Origin: Anaspis maculata
Lineage: Eukaryota; Arthropoda; Insecta; Coleoptera; Scraptiidae
Reading direction: 5' to 3'
Length of the DNA: 64,000 bases
NCBI GenBank assembly: GCA_949128115.1
Contig: OX421966.1
Coordinates: 53,193,416 to 53,257,415 of the forward strand
Shown here: positions 37,051-47,711 of the stretch, in pieces
Position numbering within the stretch: the stretch's first letter is position 1
How the letters are laid out: each line of letters begins with the position of its first letter
Program-made: the position numbers and the translations under genes
The notes under the pieces: generated by a model
Database searches by the model: none
What the model was told of the DNA's origin: nothing
What the model saw: only the letters and a program-made list of their open reading frames with translations

Positions 37051-37771
37051 TTGATGTTATTCTGGTATTATTTTCCACATGCTGTGTTGTATCGTTGCAT
37101 TATCGAAAATTTTTGTCATCTAATCATCAGAGATATTCGATTAAGTTTCATAAAAAATCAAGGCTATGAAACTGTCTACAAAAATTGCTCCATACCGACT
37201 TATTTCTCGTATCTGTTGGTATTAATTAAATTAAATTGACAGAAAAAAATCAAAAAATAAGCGATTTTTTGCCTATGGCTGGCGATATTGTCTTCAAAAT
37301 TTGTGTAGATGTTGGCAGTCTACATCAAAGCTAAACGTGACAGTTGAGATGAAAAAAAAAATGCGAAAATATTTTTTTATTTCTTTTTATTCAAGCAAAA
37401 ATTTGGTTTTCAAGTTTGACATTTCCAAAAGGGCGGAGTGAAGATTTCAATCGAGCATCAATCAGTTTTGATATTTACATACTGTTAGACAAGATTTCAT
37501 CAGTATTGTGCCTTCACGAGCTTCTGGAATGCTCGATATGAATTAAACTAGAAGAATAATAGCCAAGTCCAAAACGTGTTGTCGATTGGTTCTTAAGGAA
37601 ACATTTCGAACCAAAAGACATCAGCAAAAAATATACAGGAGGACCAAAGGTTATTCAACTGTATATGAGCCCCATATTGATGTGCCTTATCCAAAATAGT
37701 ACAAAAGAATCAATCAAAATGTTAAAATATACCCTGTATAACAAAAAGTAACGATACAAAATGGGAAATGG

Positions 37772-38161
37772 ATTTATTTGAAAGTATTAGTCCTCAAACT
37801 TGACTTTACAAATTGTATTCAGTCAAATGGGGAAAAGTAGAGAGAAGTATCTGTCGGAGTTTCAGGGATGTTCGCTAAGGTAAACTAATAAAAATTCTGG
37901 AAGTCCCTGCCTCTACCTGTTGTGCTCGAGCCGCCATCTTGAAAAAATGGCAATAAACTTGATCGAAGGACCATTTTTCCAAGATGGCGGCTCAAGCGCA
38001 ACAGGTAGAGGCGGGGACTTTTAGTATGTTTATAAGTATATCTTAGCGAACATCCCTGTCAAATTTCTGAAACTCCGACAGTTTCTTCTCTCTACTTTTC
38101 CCTATTTGACTGGCTGAAATTTGTAAAGTCAAGTTTGAGGACTAATAACTTTCAAATAAAT
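37772..38161. mobile_element. 390-bp palindromic element nested in the foldback
   Basis: Near-complete palindrome with its axis close to 37966. The ends are ATTTATTTGAAAGT and the complement. Both arms contain a gccgccatcttg/caagatggcgg pair, and the right arm carries GGGGACTTTTAGTATGTT (38013-38030). No flanking duplication was defined. A half copy lies at 39935-40100. Confidence 0.8.
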
Positions 38162-38228
38162 CAATTAATTTTGTTCTTTTTTTCAGCAATGTAAGGACTG
38201 TATTTTTGGCACCGGGTATGTTTTACTA

Positions 38229-39279
38229 AACTGCGCAACAAATATGTTGTCGCGAGGAAAAAATTGGTCCGAGTTTGAACCACAATAACTTTTGAACGGC
38301 ACAAACCATTCCGATTCTGTTTTGACGGTCAGCGAGCTCAGTTTTTCCGTTATCCACCTTCAGGAGGTGAAAATCAGGAAGCTCCATGTAAAATATGTAC
38401 AGGGTGAAATGTAAAACAGTACAAAATTTTGGCAAATTCAACGGACCCCCATTTTTAGAATAATTCTTTTTCTTAAACGCGAATGGAAGGATTATAAAGC
38501 GTTATGTTTTAGCTTGCGCCCAGTTTTGAAATTTTTGGAATCGAAAGTCTGGTTCTGACTCTATGATTTTTTTCTCTTGGAGGATGCTGATTTATCCTAT
38601 CTCTACTAAGAAGACTATGTTACTCTGACGATAGGAGGTTGCAATTCACGAATATTGTTACTTGAACGGTTCTCAGCAACTTAACTCGCAGACCATCTAG
38701 AATACCTTGATCAAAAGGCTTCAAAAAGGGGGCCCATTCAAATAGAGCGACACGGGTGTTTTCCTTAAAAATTGAATTTGATCAGATTTTCACAATTGAA
38801 ACAAGCTTTCTTTGTGATTTTGACCTCCTGAACTTGATGCTGATGGTCAATTTTAGTTTTTGATGAAGACAGGCTTCCTAGGCTAACATAGTCTTCCTTG
38901 TAGCGATAGGATAAATCAGCATCCTCCAAGAGAAAAAAAATCATCAAGTTCGAACCAGAGTTCCGATTCCAAAAATTTCAAAACTGGGCGCAAGCCAAAA
39001 CATCACGCTTTATTATCGTTTCATTCACATTTGAGAAAAAAAATTATTCTGAAAATGGGGGTCCGTTAAATTTGCTAAAATTTTGAACTGTTTTACATTT
39101 TACCCTGTGGGTATTTTACATTGGAGCTTCCTGATCTTCACCTCCTGAAGATAAATAACGGAAAAATTGAGCTCGCTAACCGTCAAAACAGAATCGAAAT
39201 AGTTTGCGTCATTCAAAAGTTATTGTGGTCCAAAGTCGGACCAATTTTTCCCTTGCGACAACATATTTGTTGCGCAGTT
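38229..39279. mobile_element. TA-flanked foldback element (AACTGC family), nested
   Basis: The tips AACTGCGCAACAAATATG and the complement are flanked by TA (38227-38228 and 39280-39281). Arms of about 400 bp surround a short centre (38630-38880). Each arm has a tacagggtga-type site about 170 bp inside (38397, and a mutated one at 39101). The tips and this internal site match the element at 3005-4032 in position and sequence, so the two belong to one family. The frame at 39121-39339 is arm sequence. Confidence 0.88.
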
Positions 39280-39934
39280 TACTTCCATTTTGTATCGTTA
39301 CTTTTTGTTATACAGGGTGGATTTGACCATTTTGATTGATTCTTTTGTACTATTTTGGATAAGGCACATCAATATGGGGCTCATCTACAGTTGAATAAGC
39401 TTTGGACCTCCTGTATATCCTTTGCTGATGTCTTTTGTTTCAAATTGTTCCCTTCAGAACCAATCGACAACACTATTTGGACTAGCTATTAGCTATTATT
39501 CTTTCAGTTTAATTCATATCGAGCATTCCAGAAACTCGTGAAGGCACAATACTGATGAAATCTTGTCTTACAATATGTAAATATCAAAAATGATTGATGT
39601 TCGATTGAAATCTTTACTCCGCCCTGTTGGAAATGTCAAACTCGAAAACCCAATTTTTGCTTGAATATTTTCGCAATTTTTTCGTCTATCTCAACTTTCA
39701 CGTTTATCTTTGATGTAGACTGCCAACGTCTTCACAAATTTTGAAGACAATATCTCTAGCCATAGGCAAAAAATTGCTAATTTTTCGATTTTTCTTTCAT
39801 TAATTTAATTTCATTAATATCAAAAGATACGAAAAAAAAATCGGTATGAAACAATTTTTGTAGACAATTTTATAGCTTTGATTTTTTATGAAACTTGATT
39901 GAATATCTCTGATGATTATCGAAATATAAGCAGA

Positions 39935-40100
39935 AAACTGGATCGAAGGGCCATTTTTCCAAGATGGCGGCTCGAGCTCAATAGGTAGCGTTAGGGACTT
40001 CTAGTATGTTCAACAGTACACCTTACCCGACATTACTGTCAAATCTCCAAATCTCCAACAGTTTTTTTCCTCAAACGGAAATTTTTTATCAAATTTGACT
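39935..40100. mobile_element. Half copy of the 390-bp palindromic element
   Basis: The segment matches the right half of the element at 37772-38161 (from gatcgaaggaccattttt to atttgactggct), including GGGACTTCTAGTATGTT (39994-40010). It lies between the end of the large foldback and a second fragment of gypsy reverse transcriptase. Confidence 0.75.
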
Positions 40101-40104
40101 GGCT

Positions 40105-40207
40105 TATCCTGTTTTATATCGACGACATCCTTATACCATCGCAAACTATAGAAGAATGACTTGACAAATTGTCCGGAATGTTGAGCATCGTCAAGAAATA
40201 CGGATTG
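40105..40207 (+). pseudogene. Duplicated gypsy reverse transcriptase fragment
   Basis: About 100 bp starting tatatcgacgacatcc repeat the stretch at 36657-36757 with only a few differences. Both copies carry the same in-frame stop just after the TIEE codons (gaagaatga). The copy stops at gactatcc, after which the sequence is unrelated. Confidence 0.85.
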
Positions 40208-42900
40208 ACTATCCCTATCGTATTTCCCTCCGTTGCATCTAGTGTTCGTACAACAACAGTTGTTTTGCCAAGTAAACTGTGTGTGAATCATATTTCTAGG
40301 TACCGGCCGTAGAGGAGTCCACGACAGCTGGCGGAGCAGCCGAACTCTCCACTTCCTCGCCGAACTGCTAGACCTAGAGAAGAACTTCGTGAAGATGGCG
40401 CCCACACTTTATATCAGTACCCGCCGCATAGAGCAACGCTGCGGCATTCCCCAGGTCAGCATGCAGTGGCCGAGACTCCGTCAGACTGGGCTTCTTCTGC
40501 GGTCGGCCTAGAAATTCACCCACCGCAGTACTCGTAGTCTTCATCGCCGATCCCGGATGAGTAATACGTTTTGATCCTGATTTATTATTACATCTTATTT
40601 ATTTACATAACACATTCTTTCAAGATTTAATTGTGTATCTACACTCATCGCCACGTCATCTGATGTATTTGTTAAATTGTTCAAATTGCGTCCACTTTTC
40701 CTTCACACCCATCCTTCCCCAAATCACAACCCTCTGCTCTACGCTACTAGCCGGCAACGAGTCCAGGGCTTGTACCTGGGTGGTGGTCATAAGCGGCCAC
40801 CGCCCAGCCCTTCTCCTATGGAGAGAACCGCTCCACCACTACCCCCCCAGGAGAGGAAAGGTTACAATACCTGAGTGAATTTTCTGAAGAAAACGTATTT
40901 CAGAAACGAATAATAACGACGATTAGGCTTCCAAAAATAAACTTCGAAAATTTTTGTCATAGTTTTAAAACTTATTGACCGATTCTGCTTGAATACTCCT
41001 CAAAAACAACGCCGATTTTCAAGTCAAAATCTCACAAGAGTAACTCTTTTCTCTGGAATCTTACAAAAAAAAAATCGAAGATCGCATCAGTTTTATGAAA
41101 TGTCGAGTGGCGTCGAAGATCGTTGAAGTGTCAAAGCGGAAAACTTGATTTTCAAAAATTATTTTTGAAAGCCTATATTCTCGCTGATATCGTTTCCGAA
41201 ATAAATTTTTTGAGAAAGTCCACTTGTTTTGCAGTTTTCCGCATCATTCCTCGGCAAAACGCGATGTGAAACTGCAGCACCCTGTATGATATAAAAGAGA
41301 AGCTGAGGCAATGCTGAGTGAATAATGATGATTTATGTTGATGAGCAAAAAGCTTTCGCCATCACTCACAACACAGCAGAGCAGCCTTGCTCGCCGATGT
41401 GAAAATACTATTTGGAAATCCTCGCGCTGTCCATTAAAATGCTACGTACAGTTTATATCTGTATATCAAGCTGGCTTTGTAATTCTCACTTGGCCGTATT
41501 AGCTATAGTTTTGGTGTTAGCCAGAAGCCGTAGCTTGACTAATGTACATCCAACTTTTTTTCCACTAAAAAAGCATCCATCAGTGGGTAATAAACTTCAA
41601 TTAGTATACACTGTGAAATGAGCAACAAGGAATGAGACCCATTTCTTCACAAGCATGATGTTTCAAGACGAGCCAAAGGTGAATGTTAGAAATTTCACGG
41701 AGGAAGAAATGAGCATTCCGTGAGGGTTGTACATTATGTTCTTCCTACAACTAGCTATGCTTTTTTACAGTGAAAAGTCAGATGCATCCAGCGACGTAGG
41801 CATAAAAATTTTGATTAAAGGGTCCCTTCGGGAAGGACGATTGGATTGGACAAAGTTTGCGTCAAGCGCCAGGTCACCGAAATGTTCTTGTTCCAGCGTT
41901 CTACTTCACACGCCCTAGGCGGGTCACTGAAGCAAATTTTTAACTAGTGAAGGTACAAAAATCACAATAACTTAAAAGTTCGTGAAAAAGGCACAAAACA
42001 TATTCATTTAGTGGCGGGGTTAACGGCCAAAAATGTAATGATCTGTGCATTTTGTGATAAAAGCATGAAATTTGGCATACGTGTTCAGAAGACCCTCCTT
42101 TGCAATTCCAGATGTGGCGCCACGCAAGATTTCGCACCAGAGGCACTGTATTGCGGTTAATATACCTGCTAGGGGTAAATTCTGCAAAAATGGTTCCTGG
42201 CCGGTCTCTGGTACCGCAGTCGGTATTTTTGAGTTCTGTTCAGCTGAAACTACATGTAGAAATGAGTGAAGAGTGCATTTTCACAAGCAAAGTTCCAAAT
42301 GCTGCCTTCATACGTTGTTTTAATACATTTTAAGGCCAACTTTGTTTTAGGACAGGAAACATGGCAAAAAAATTGCCAAAACCTCGGCAAAGATATGAAC
42401 GTCCTGAAAATTTGATATTCTGTTCAGAATTAAGTGCCCTACTACATATCTAAAATTGTCAAAAATCGCACCCCGAGGCTTCGAGTTATTGGAGGGGGGG
42501 TAAAAAATTGCAACTCAAAATTAAAGGTATAGAACCCGATGGAACCCGTCAACCCAATGGATGCAAATACGTCTTAGTTCGACGCATCACATCCCGTTGA
42601 TACAATTTTGGCACAAAAAGTGTCGATCATTGTTGTAGGGGGGTCGCGGGGAAGGGCGAAACTCGGCTGGGTGGCTCTTTTTCTTCCTGGGCCATGAAGA
42701 ATCGATCACGACAAGATTGGTATCTTTTCCGACTAAATTCAATGTCCTGAACTTGAATCCGATGTATAAATTTGGACAAAAACAAGTTTAAACAAGTTAA
42801 CTTGAGAAAACCTGTTTTTTCTTTGACAATTTCCACAAAACTTTTTTTACTTAAAAATTATTCTATGGAAAATTTGAATTGGTGGCCTTGTTTTAGGAAT
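40208..42900. other. No gene recognised
   Basis: A GC-rich stretch (40210-40560) and a proline-rich short frame (40633-40878) show no known domain. A lone caccctgtatgatat site occurs at 41277. The rest is AT-rich. Confidence 0.4.
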
Positions 42901-42904
42901 ATCT

Positions 42905-43130
42905 TCAAATAGAGTCTGTCTCAATTTTATTCAGACGGAGCTGGTATACCCTGGTGTGTCTCTGTCTAGCCTAAGACCTGAGAGCCATTCAAGATTATCG
43001 TTCTTGCACTCTTTCGACTTTGTCATAGGTACTCCTTTCATCCCCAAATCTCTGCCCCATACATCAGGACACTGCTTATTAGGCTGTTAAACGTCATCAA
43101 TCTTCTCCCTACATCAGCTAGTTTTAGAGA
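42905..43130 (-). pseudogene. LINE C-terminal region relic
   Basis: Read on the minus strand: LADVGRRLMTFNSLISSVLM, then YGAEIWG, then after frameshifts NLEWLSGLRLDRDTPGYTSS. This matches the post-palm region of many insect LINE proteins (pattern FxxLVxSVLxYGAExWGWKE ... RYLKWxLGLxxxTPGY). No catalytic core is present nearby. The fragment is short and has three or more breaks. Confidence 0.65.
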
Positions 43131-43883
43131 GAACAATGACAAGTTTGAAATTATTACTGAGTGAAGAAAAAAACTTCACACTGCTGAATTGAAAAAAAAA
43201 CTAGAATACTTGACTAGAATAGATATGGAGGTGGTTGAATGTTTAAAAAGCTCCACTTCATTGAATTCATCCAGTACTTAATCGAATCGAAAATAATCCA
43301 ATCGAAGAGATCTAAATTTTCGACGAAACCACCTTTACAAACGTTGTACCTACTTGTACGACACGTCACTCTAAGAATTCGATTACTATCTCACCAACAA
43401 CGAACTGATCGAATTGAATATATCACACAATTAAGTGAAAACTGTCGACTTTTCCAAGCCACTTAAAGGTTTATCCCACAAATTCATGCCACAACTCGAT
43501 TTAGAATTGGACTAATTTAGTACATTCGTGACTTAAATGATGTGAGCATTTTGAATCTCGCCCTAATCCAGTAAGAGTTATGAGAAAAAATAATCCATTC
43601 AAAGCAATGCCAGCTATATTTGAAGATCACCAGCTGGAGCTCGGTTTAAAAGATTTCTTTAGAAATTTGAATTGAACTGGTCACTTTGAACTTGTTCGCT
43701 AATCAAATTTTGCAGTTTAACTTTGAGACATCCAGCAATTTGATAAAAAGATCAAAATAAAATTGTATGTCCAACACAATCATGTTTCAACGTGTGCTTG
43801 AGAATTTGGAATTTTTTCAAATAATGTAATGAGAAAAATTATAGAGGGGGGTTCCATCTTGGTACAGGTCAGTGATATCGTAT

Positions 43884-44315
43884 TGTTACGAAGCTCGTGA
43901 CCATCCCGGCTCTTCCCAGAGAAATCTAGATTTCCGCGTTGCATTCGGAAAGCATCGAGAGACTGCGCGGTAGGTCACGACACGTCGAGATTTCTGGTGG
44001 AGGTGCCGTAGAAGGTACGCGTATATTCTCGACGCAGACACCAGAAAAATCCTTGTGTGCTGGAAACACCAACGATCAAACAGGGAGCATCCAGAACCTT
44101 CGATGCCACTATAAGAGAGAAACTCGACCTGGCATCGGGAGAGTTGGAATCGAGCGATCGTGGCGTTAACATCTCAAGCGACATTGTGAATTTCTAAGCG
44201 AATTATAATTCGGTGCGTTATTTAGTTGTATCGGTAGTAGCGAATAAAGTGCAGTTTGTTTACAAGTAAATCAGCGCGTTCAATTTCGAAATAAGCGAAC
44301 CCGAATACCGTAACA
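43884..44315 (+). mobile_element. Solo LTR of a gypsy-like element
   Basis: A 432-bp segment starting TGTTACG and ending CGTAACA (perfect 7-bp inverted ends), flanked by the direct 4-bp duplication GTAT (43880-43883 and 44316-44319). Inside are a TATA-like ctataagaga (about 44109) and AATAAA (44243-44248), in proper order for U3-R-U5. No internal element region adjoins either side, so this is an LTR left by recombination between two LTRs. Confidence 0.88.
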
Positions 44316-44319
44316 GTAT

Positions 44320-45770
44320 GAACACCCTGTGCAAAGTGCTTGCAAATTGCTATATCGTTACGACAAGTAATGACACTTCTTTGAATTGATCAGTCGCTTT
44401 TACGTGCAAGAGCGCGATGGCCGCAACCTACGTTTCTGAAAGTCCAGATGTGGATGTGTTGATGAAAACCTGACCCAATAGGTAATCAATTCACAAAGTA
44501 ATAATACTGAAATTATATAGTGAATGGGACCTTAGTAGCTACTTTTAATCGTGATTCTACAATTTTGTTTGAAGTTTCAAAAGAGTGGTCTCATTAGGGC
44601 AGAGAAAGTGATGCTTTGGCAGCAGATGCCGATTCGGCCCCACTTTGTCCCTTTTCCTTCCCCGGCCGGTCTTCATGTTGTTTTTAATTAAAAAGTTTCA
44701 ATCGATACCGCCTATAATTCTTGCCCAATTTACATTGGCGTTATCAACTCGAAATAAAATCCGGGAGACCTTCAGCTCTCGATTTTCAATATATGTTCGG
44801 TCAACGGTTTTTATCCTCGGTGCGAGAAGTGTAGGTACTATCCTGTTTCGAAACTCTCTTGGAAACTCTATAACCGCAAATTCCACTACTATTCACCCCC
44901 CAACTTTCTCGAGCCCACAGCACCTTGTTTCTCTCCCTCCCAATTTAGTTCCGACCGCACAAAACTACGACACGAATCGATTGGGGGCCATCACGGCAGA
45001 GCAAAAGGGGGCACTTTTCGCCCCCTGCTTTGTGGTGAAATTCGGGCTTTCTCCAGATCTCTCGTATCCCCTCTGGGGAGAACTATAAGAGGAGACATTT
45101 AGTTATTGTTGTGTGCCGAGTTCGGGGAGATAATGTTTATCTTTGCGAGCCGTATCTTGGGGCAAGCTATAGCTCCCTGTACCTGAACAAAAAACAAATT
45201 TTAATTCTCAGCACGGGTCTCAGATCAATTTCACACGACAAAAGGCGGCCGTAATAAACTCTCACACTCGAGCTCCAACAACCCTTGCTTTGTCTATTTG
45301 CTCAGTGTCGTCGCGAGAGAGACTTTGGTTTGTATCCAGTGGCACACGACAAATTGTTTGTAAGTACTCCCGCTAAACTTTATCCCAACAAAGAGCTTAA
45401 TGTGCCCCCTATTCTTGCGTCCGTTGTACTTATTCCGAACGCTGTAAATGTAAATTATTCATGATGGCACACAGCCGAATAAAAACATGGCGCGCTTGTA
45501 TGCTAAAAACCCTTGGGGAAACAAATTAGGGTCATTACTTATGATGGAGGACTGGGGAGGAGGAAACGAGGAGGAGCAGCAGCAAGAAGACGGAAAATCA
45601 AGGACTCACCTCCGAACAATCGCGCGACCATCGTTAAACCCATCCGAGTTTTCTTTCGCCTCGTTATATTGACAAATCCAAAGGATTTATTTATCGTTCC
45701 GATTTCATCCACCCCCCAATTCAATTACCTATTAGGAAGTGTGGAACGTGACTTCAATTGCGATTCTGCG
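44320..45770. other. No gene recognised
   Basis: A 147-codon plus frame (44645-45088) and a shorter one (45513-45815) show no known motif. A lone caccctgtgc site lies at 44329. Confidence 0.4.
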
Positions 45771-45780
45771 GGGGATGAGG

Positions 45781-46235
45781 TAGGGATGTCCAACTTCGAT
45801 TCGATTCATACTTGAATCGATTCAATGGAAACGATGCATCTGAAAAGTTGAATCGATTCAACTGTTTACGATTATTTAGTGAATCGATTCAAACTAATGT
45901 GATTGTTGTTTCGATTATTATGAACGGGACAACGACAACACTTGTTAATGTCGAAAAGCCGTTCAGTTTTTTGGTCATTTGTGTCGACTATTGATTAATA
46001 ATCATTTATTATTGTCAACATCATTATTATTCTGATTTTTTTTGCCAGGGCCGGGGGCATCATCTATTAACACCACAAACCTGAATATGTTGCCCCGCCA
46101 AACTAAATGCACTGAGATCGGTTCTTTTCGATGCATCGATTCATTTCATACGATTTTTTAATCGAATCAAACTATTGATTACGATTCGATTCGATTAGCA
46201 CGAATCGATTCACCGACAACATTTGGACATCCCTA
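45781..46235. mobile_element. hAT-type MITE (455 bp)
   Basis: Terminal inverted repeats TAGGGATGTCCAA are flanked by a perfect 8-bp duplication GGATGAGG (45773-45780 and 46236-46243), as for hAT transposons. The interior holds many palindromic TGAATCGATTCA-like sites near both ends (45805-45900 and 46130-46212), plausibly transposase-binding sites. No coding content. The frames at 45812-45994 and 46172-46363 are incidental. Confidence 0.92.
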
Positions 46236-46249
46236 GGATGAGGGACGGC

Positions 46250-47705
46250 AAAGAAAAGAAGAGTCGCGTCGAGCAATAAGGATGGAGGTCGGTTGTAAAG
46301 CTTGTTTGTTAAATACTCCAAGTTGCTCTGGGTGAATTCCCTGGGTGGCTGGGAACGTCCCACTCGAGGTCACACCGGAGGGAATAAAGTTCTGAAAGGA
46401 GAGAGGGAGAGTTTGGGAAAAGGCATGCGATTGTACTTCACCAACACTGGGTCCGACCGGTTGGAGTTGAGATTTACTGCAGCAGCAGAGAGCAAAAAAC
46501 ACCGCGTGAATCCGAATTACGGATTCGTTTCTTTTTTCTTTCGAAAGAAATTTATGGACCTCGTAAGTTATGCAACCAAGTATACAATTCAGTTCAGCTC
46601 TACAGCATCCAAACGCAGATACTGGTGGGCGCACATACCTATTACCAGTGTTACCTAAGCACGTACCTACTAAAACTGAGAGTTCTACAAACTAGTTTGA
46701 CGCAATTTGAAGCTTTGAGCCACATACCACGGCTCAAAGACAATCCAGTCGGCTCAAAGACAAAGGCGTTCCAATCCCAAACACGTGTGAAACCCCAAAC
46801 CTGTTTCTTTTTTTTTTAGTTTATTTTTAAATTAACGCTTACCCCAATTATCAGCTGAATAAATCGTTATGATCAACTTAATTATTGCATAATGGTTGAT
46901 CGCTTCAGGTGGTCGGTTCCAGGTTCCAAACCATATGAAAAAGACGGTTTAAACAAAAGTTTTCAACTCCAGGGTTCAAGTAGAACGGAAGAACTATAAG
47001 AGGCGTCACTTTTCGTTTGACTTCATTCCAGAATTTACTTTGTGATGAAGTTGTGTAAGTCCTTCTATTGCTACAGCCATTTAGCAGAACGCTACAGATC
47101 TACATAGGTAGGTACGACTCATACACATGACAAAATTATTGAGCTCGATAAGCTAAAAACGCGTGGCTACTAAATAAAAACTCTACTGTATAAGCTAGCA
47201 GACAAATAATATAATTATCATTTCACCTAACCATAAACAATTAGTATAGGCACCTTCCATGCAAACTTTATGTATTTATGCCAATAAAAACAAGTACTTT
47301 CAGATAAAAAGTTGATATTTCTTATCTTGAAAGCGTGTTTTTGAGTTTCATGCACGGAATAAAGATGGGATAATCTACTATCATGATCTACATTTGTCTT
47401 GAAAATCCCTACTTTTCCAAGTGAAAAATGTTGACAATTCGGGCGGGAACGGGAGAAATTCAGACTGGACGACTGATGACGTACTTAACCTGTACTGCGC
47501 TTGCGCACTACTGCTCATCGTATGATAGCATTGGCGGTTGTTGTCAGGTTGTGTCTGATAGGCAGTCTACAGTCCATGAACATTTAGTAGTTATGATTAA
47601 AAATCACGGGAACAATTCAATTTTCTTGTTCTGGTGGCAGTTCACTATAAAACTGGCAATTGTGGATCAAAGAACCAGGATCCAGGAAGCGTTGCCATGT
47701 TAGAT
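46250..47705. other. No gene recognised
   Basis: Overlapping opposite frames (46233-46634 minus and 46302-46658 plus) have no known domain. The rest is AT-rich. Confidence 0.4.
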
Positions 47706-47711
47706 TTTTTT

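Larger units (their letters stand above)
37123..39916. mobile_element. 2.8-kb TA-flanked foldback containing two others
   Basis: The tips ATCATCAGAGATATTC and the complement are flanked by TA (37121-37122 and 39917-39918). Arms run from 37123 to about 37760 and from about 39287 to 39916, and include a paired tataccctgta/tatacagggt site (37733 and 39312). The material between the arms contains two further inverted-repeat elements (37772-38161 and 38229-39279). The whole sits beside a gypsy relic. It is non-coding. Confidence 0.88.
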
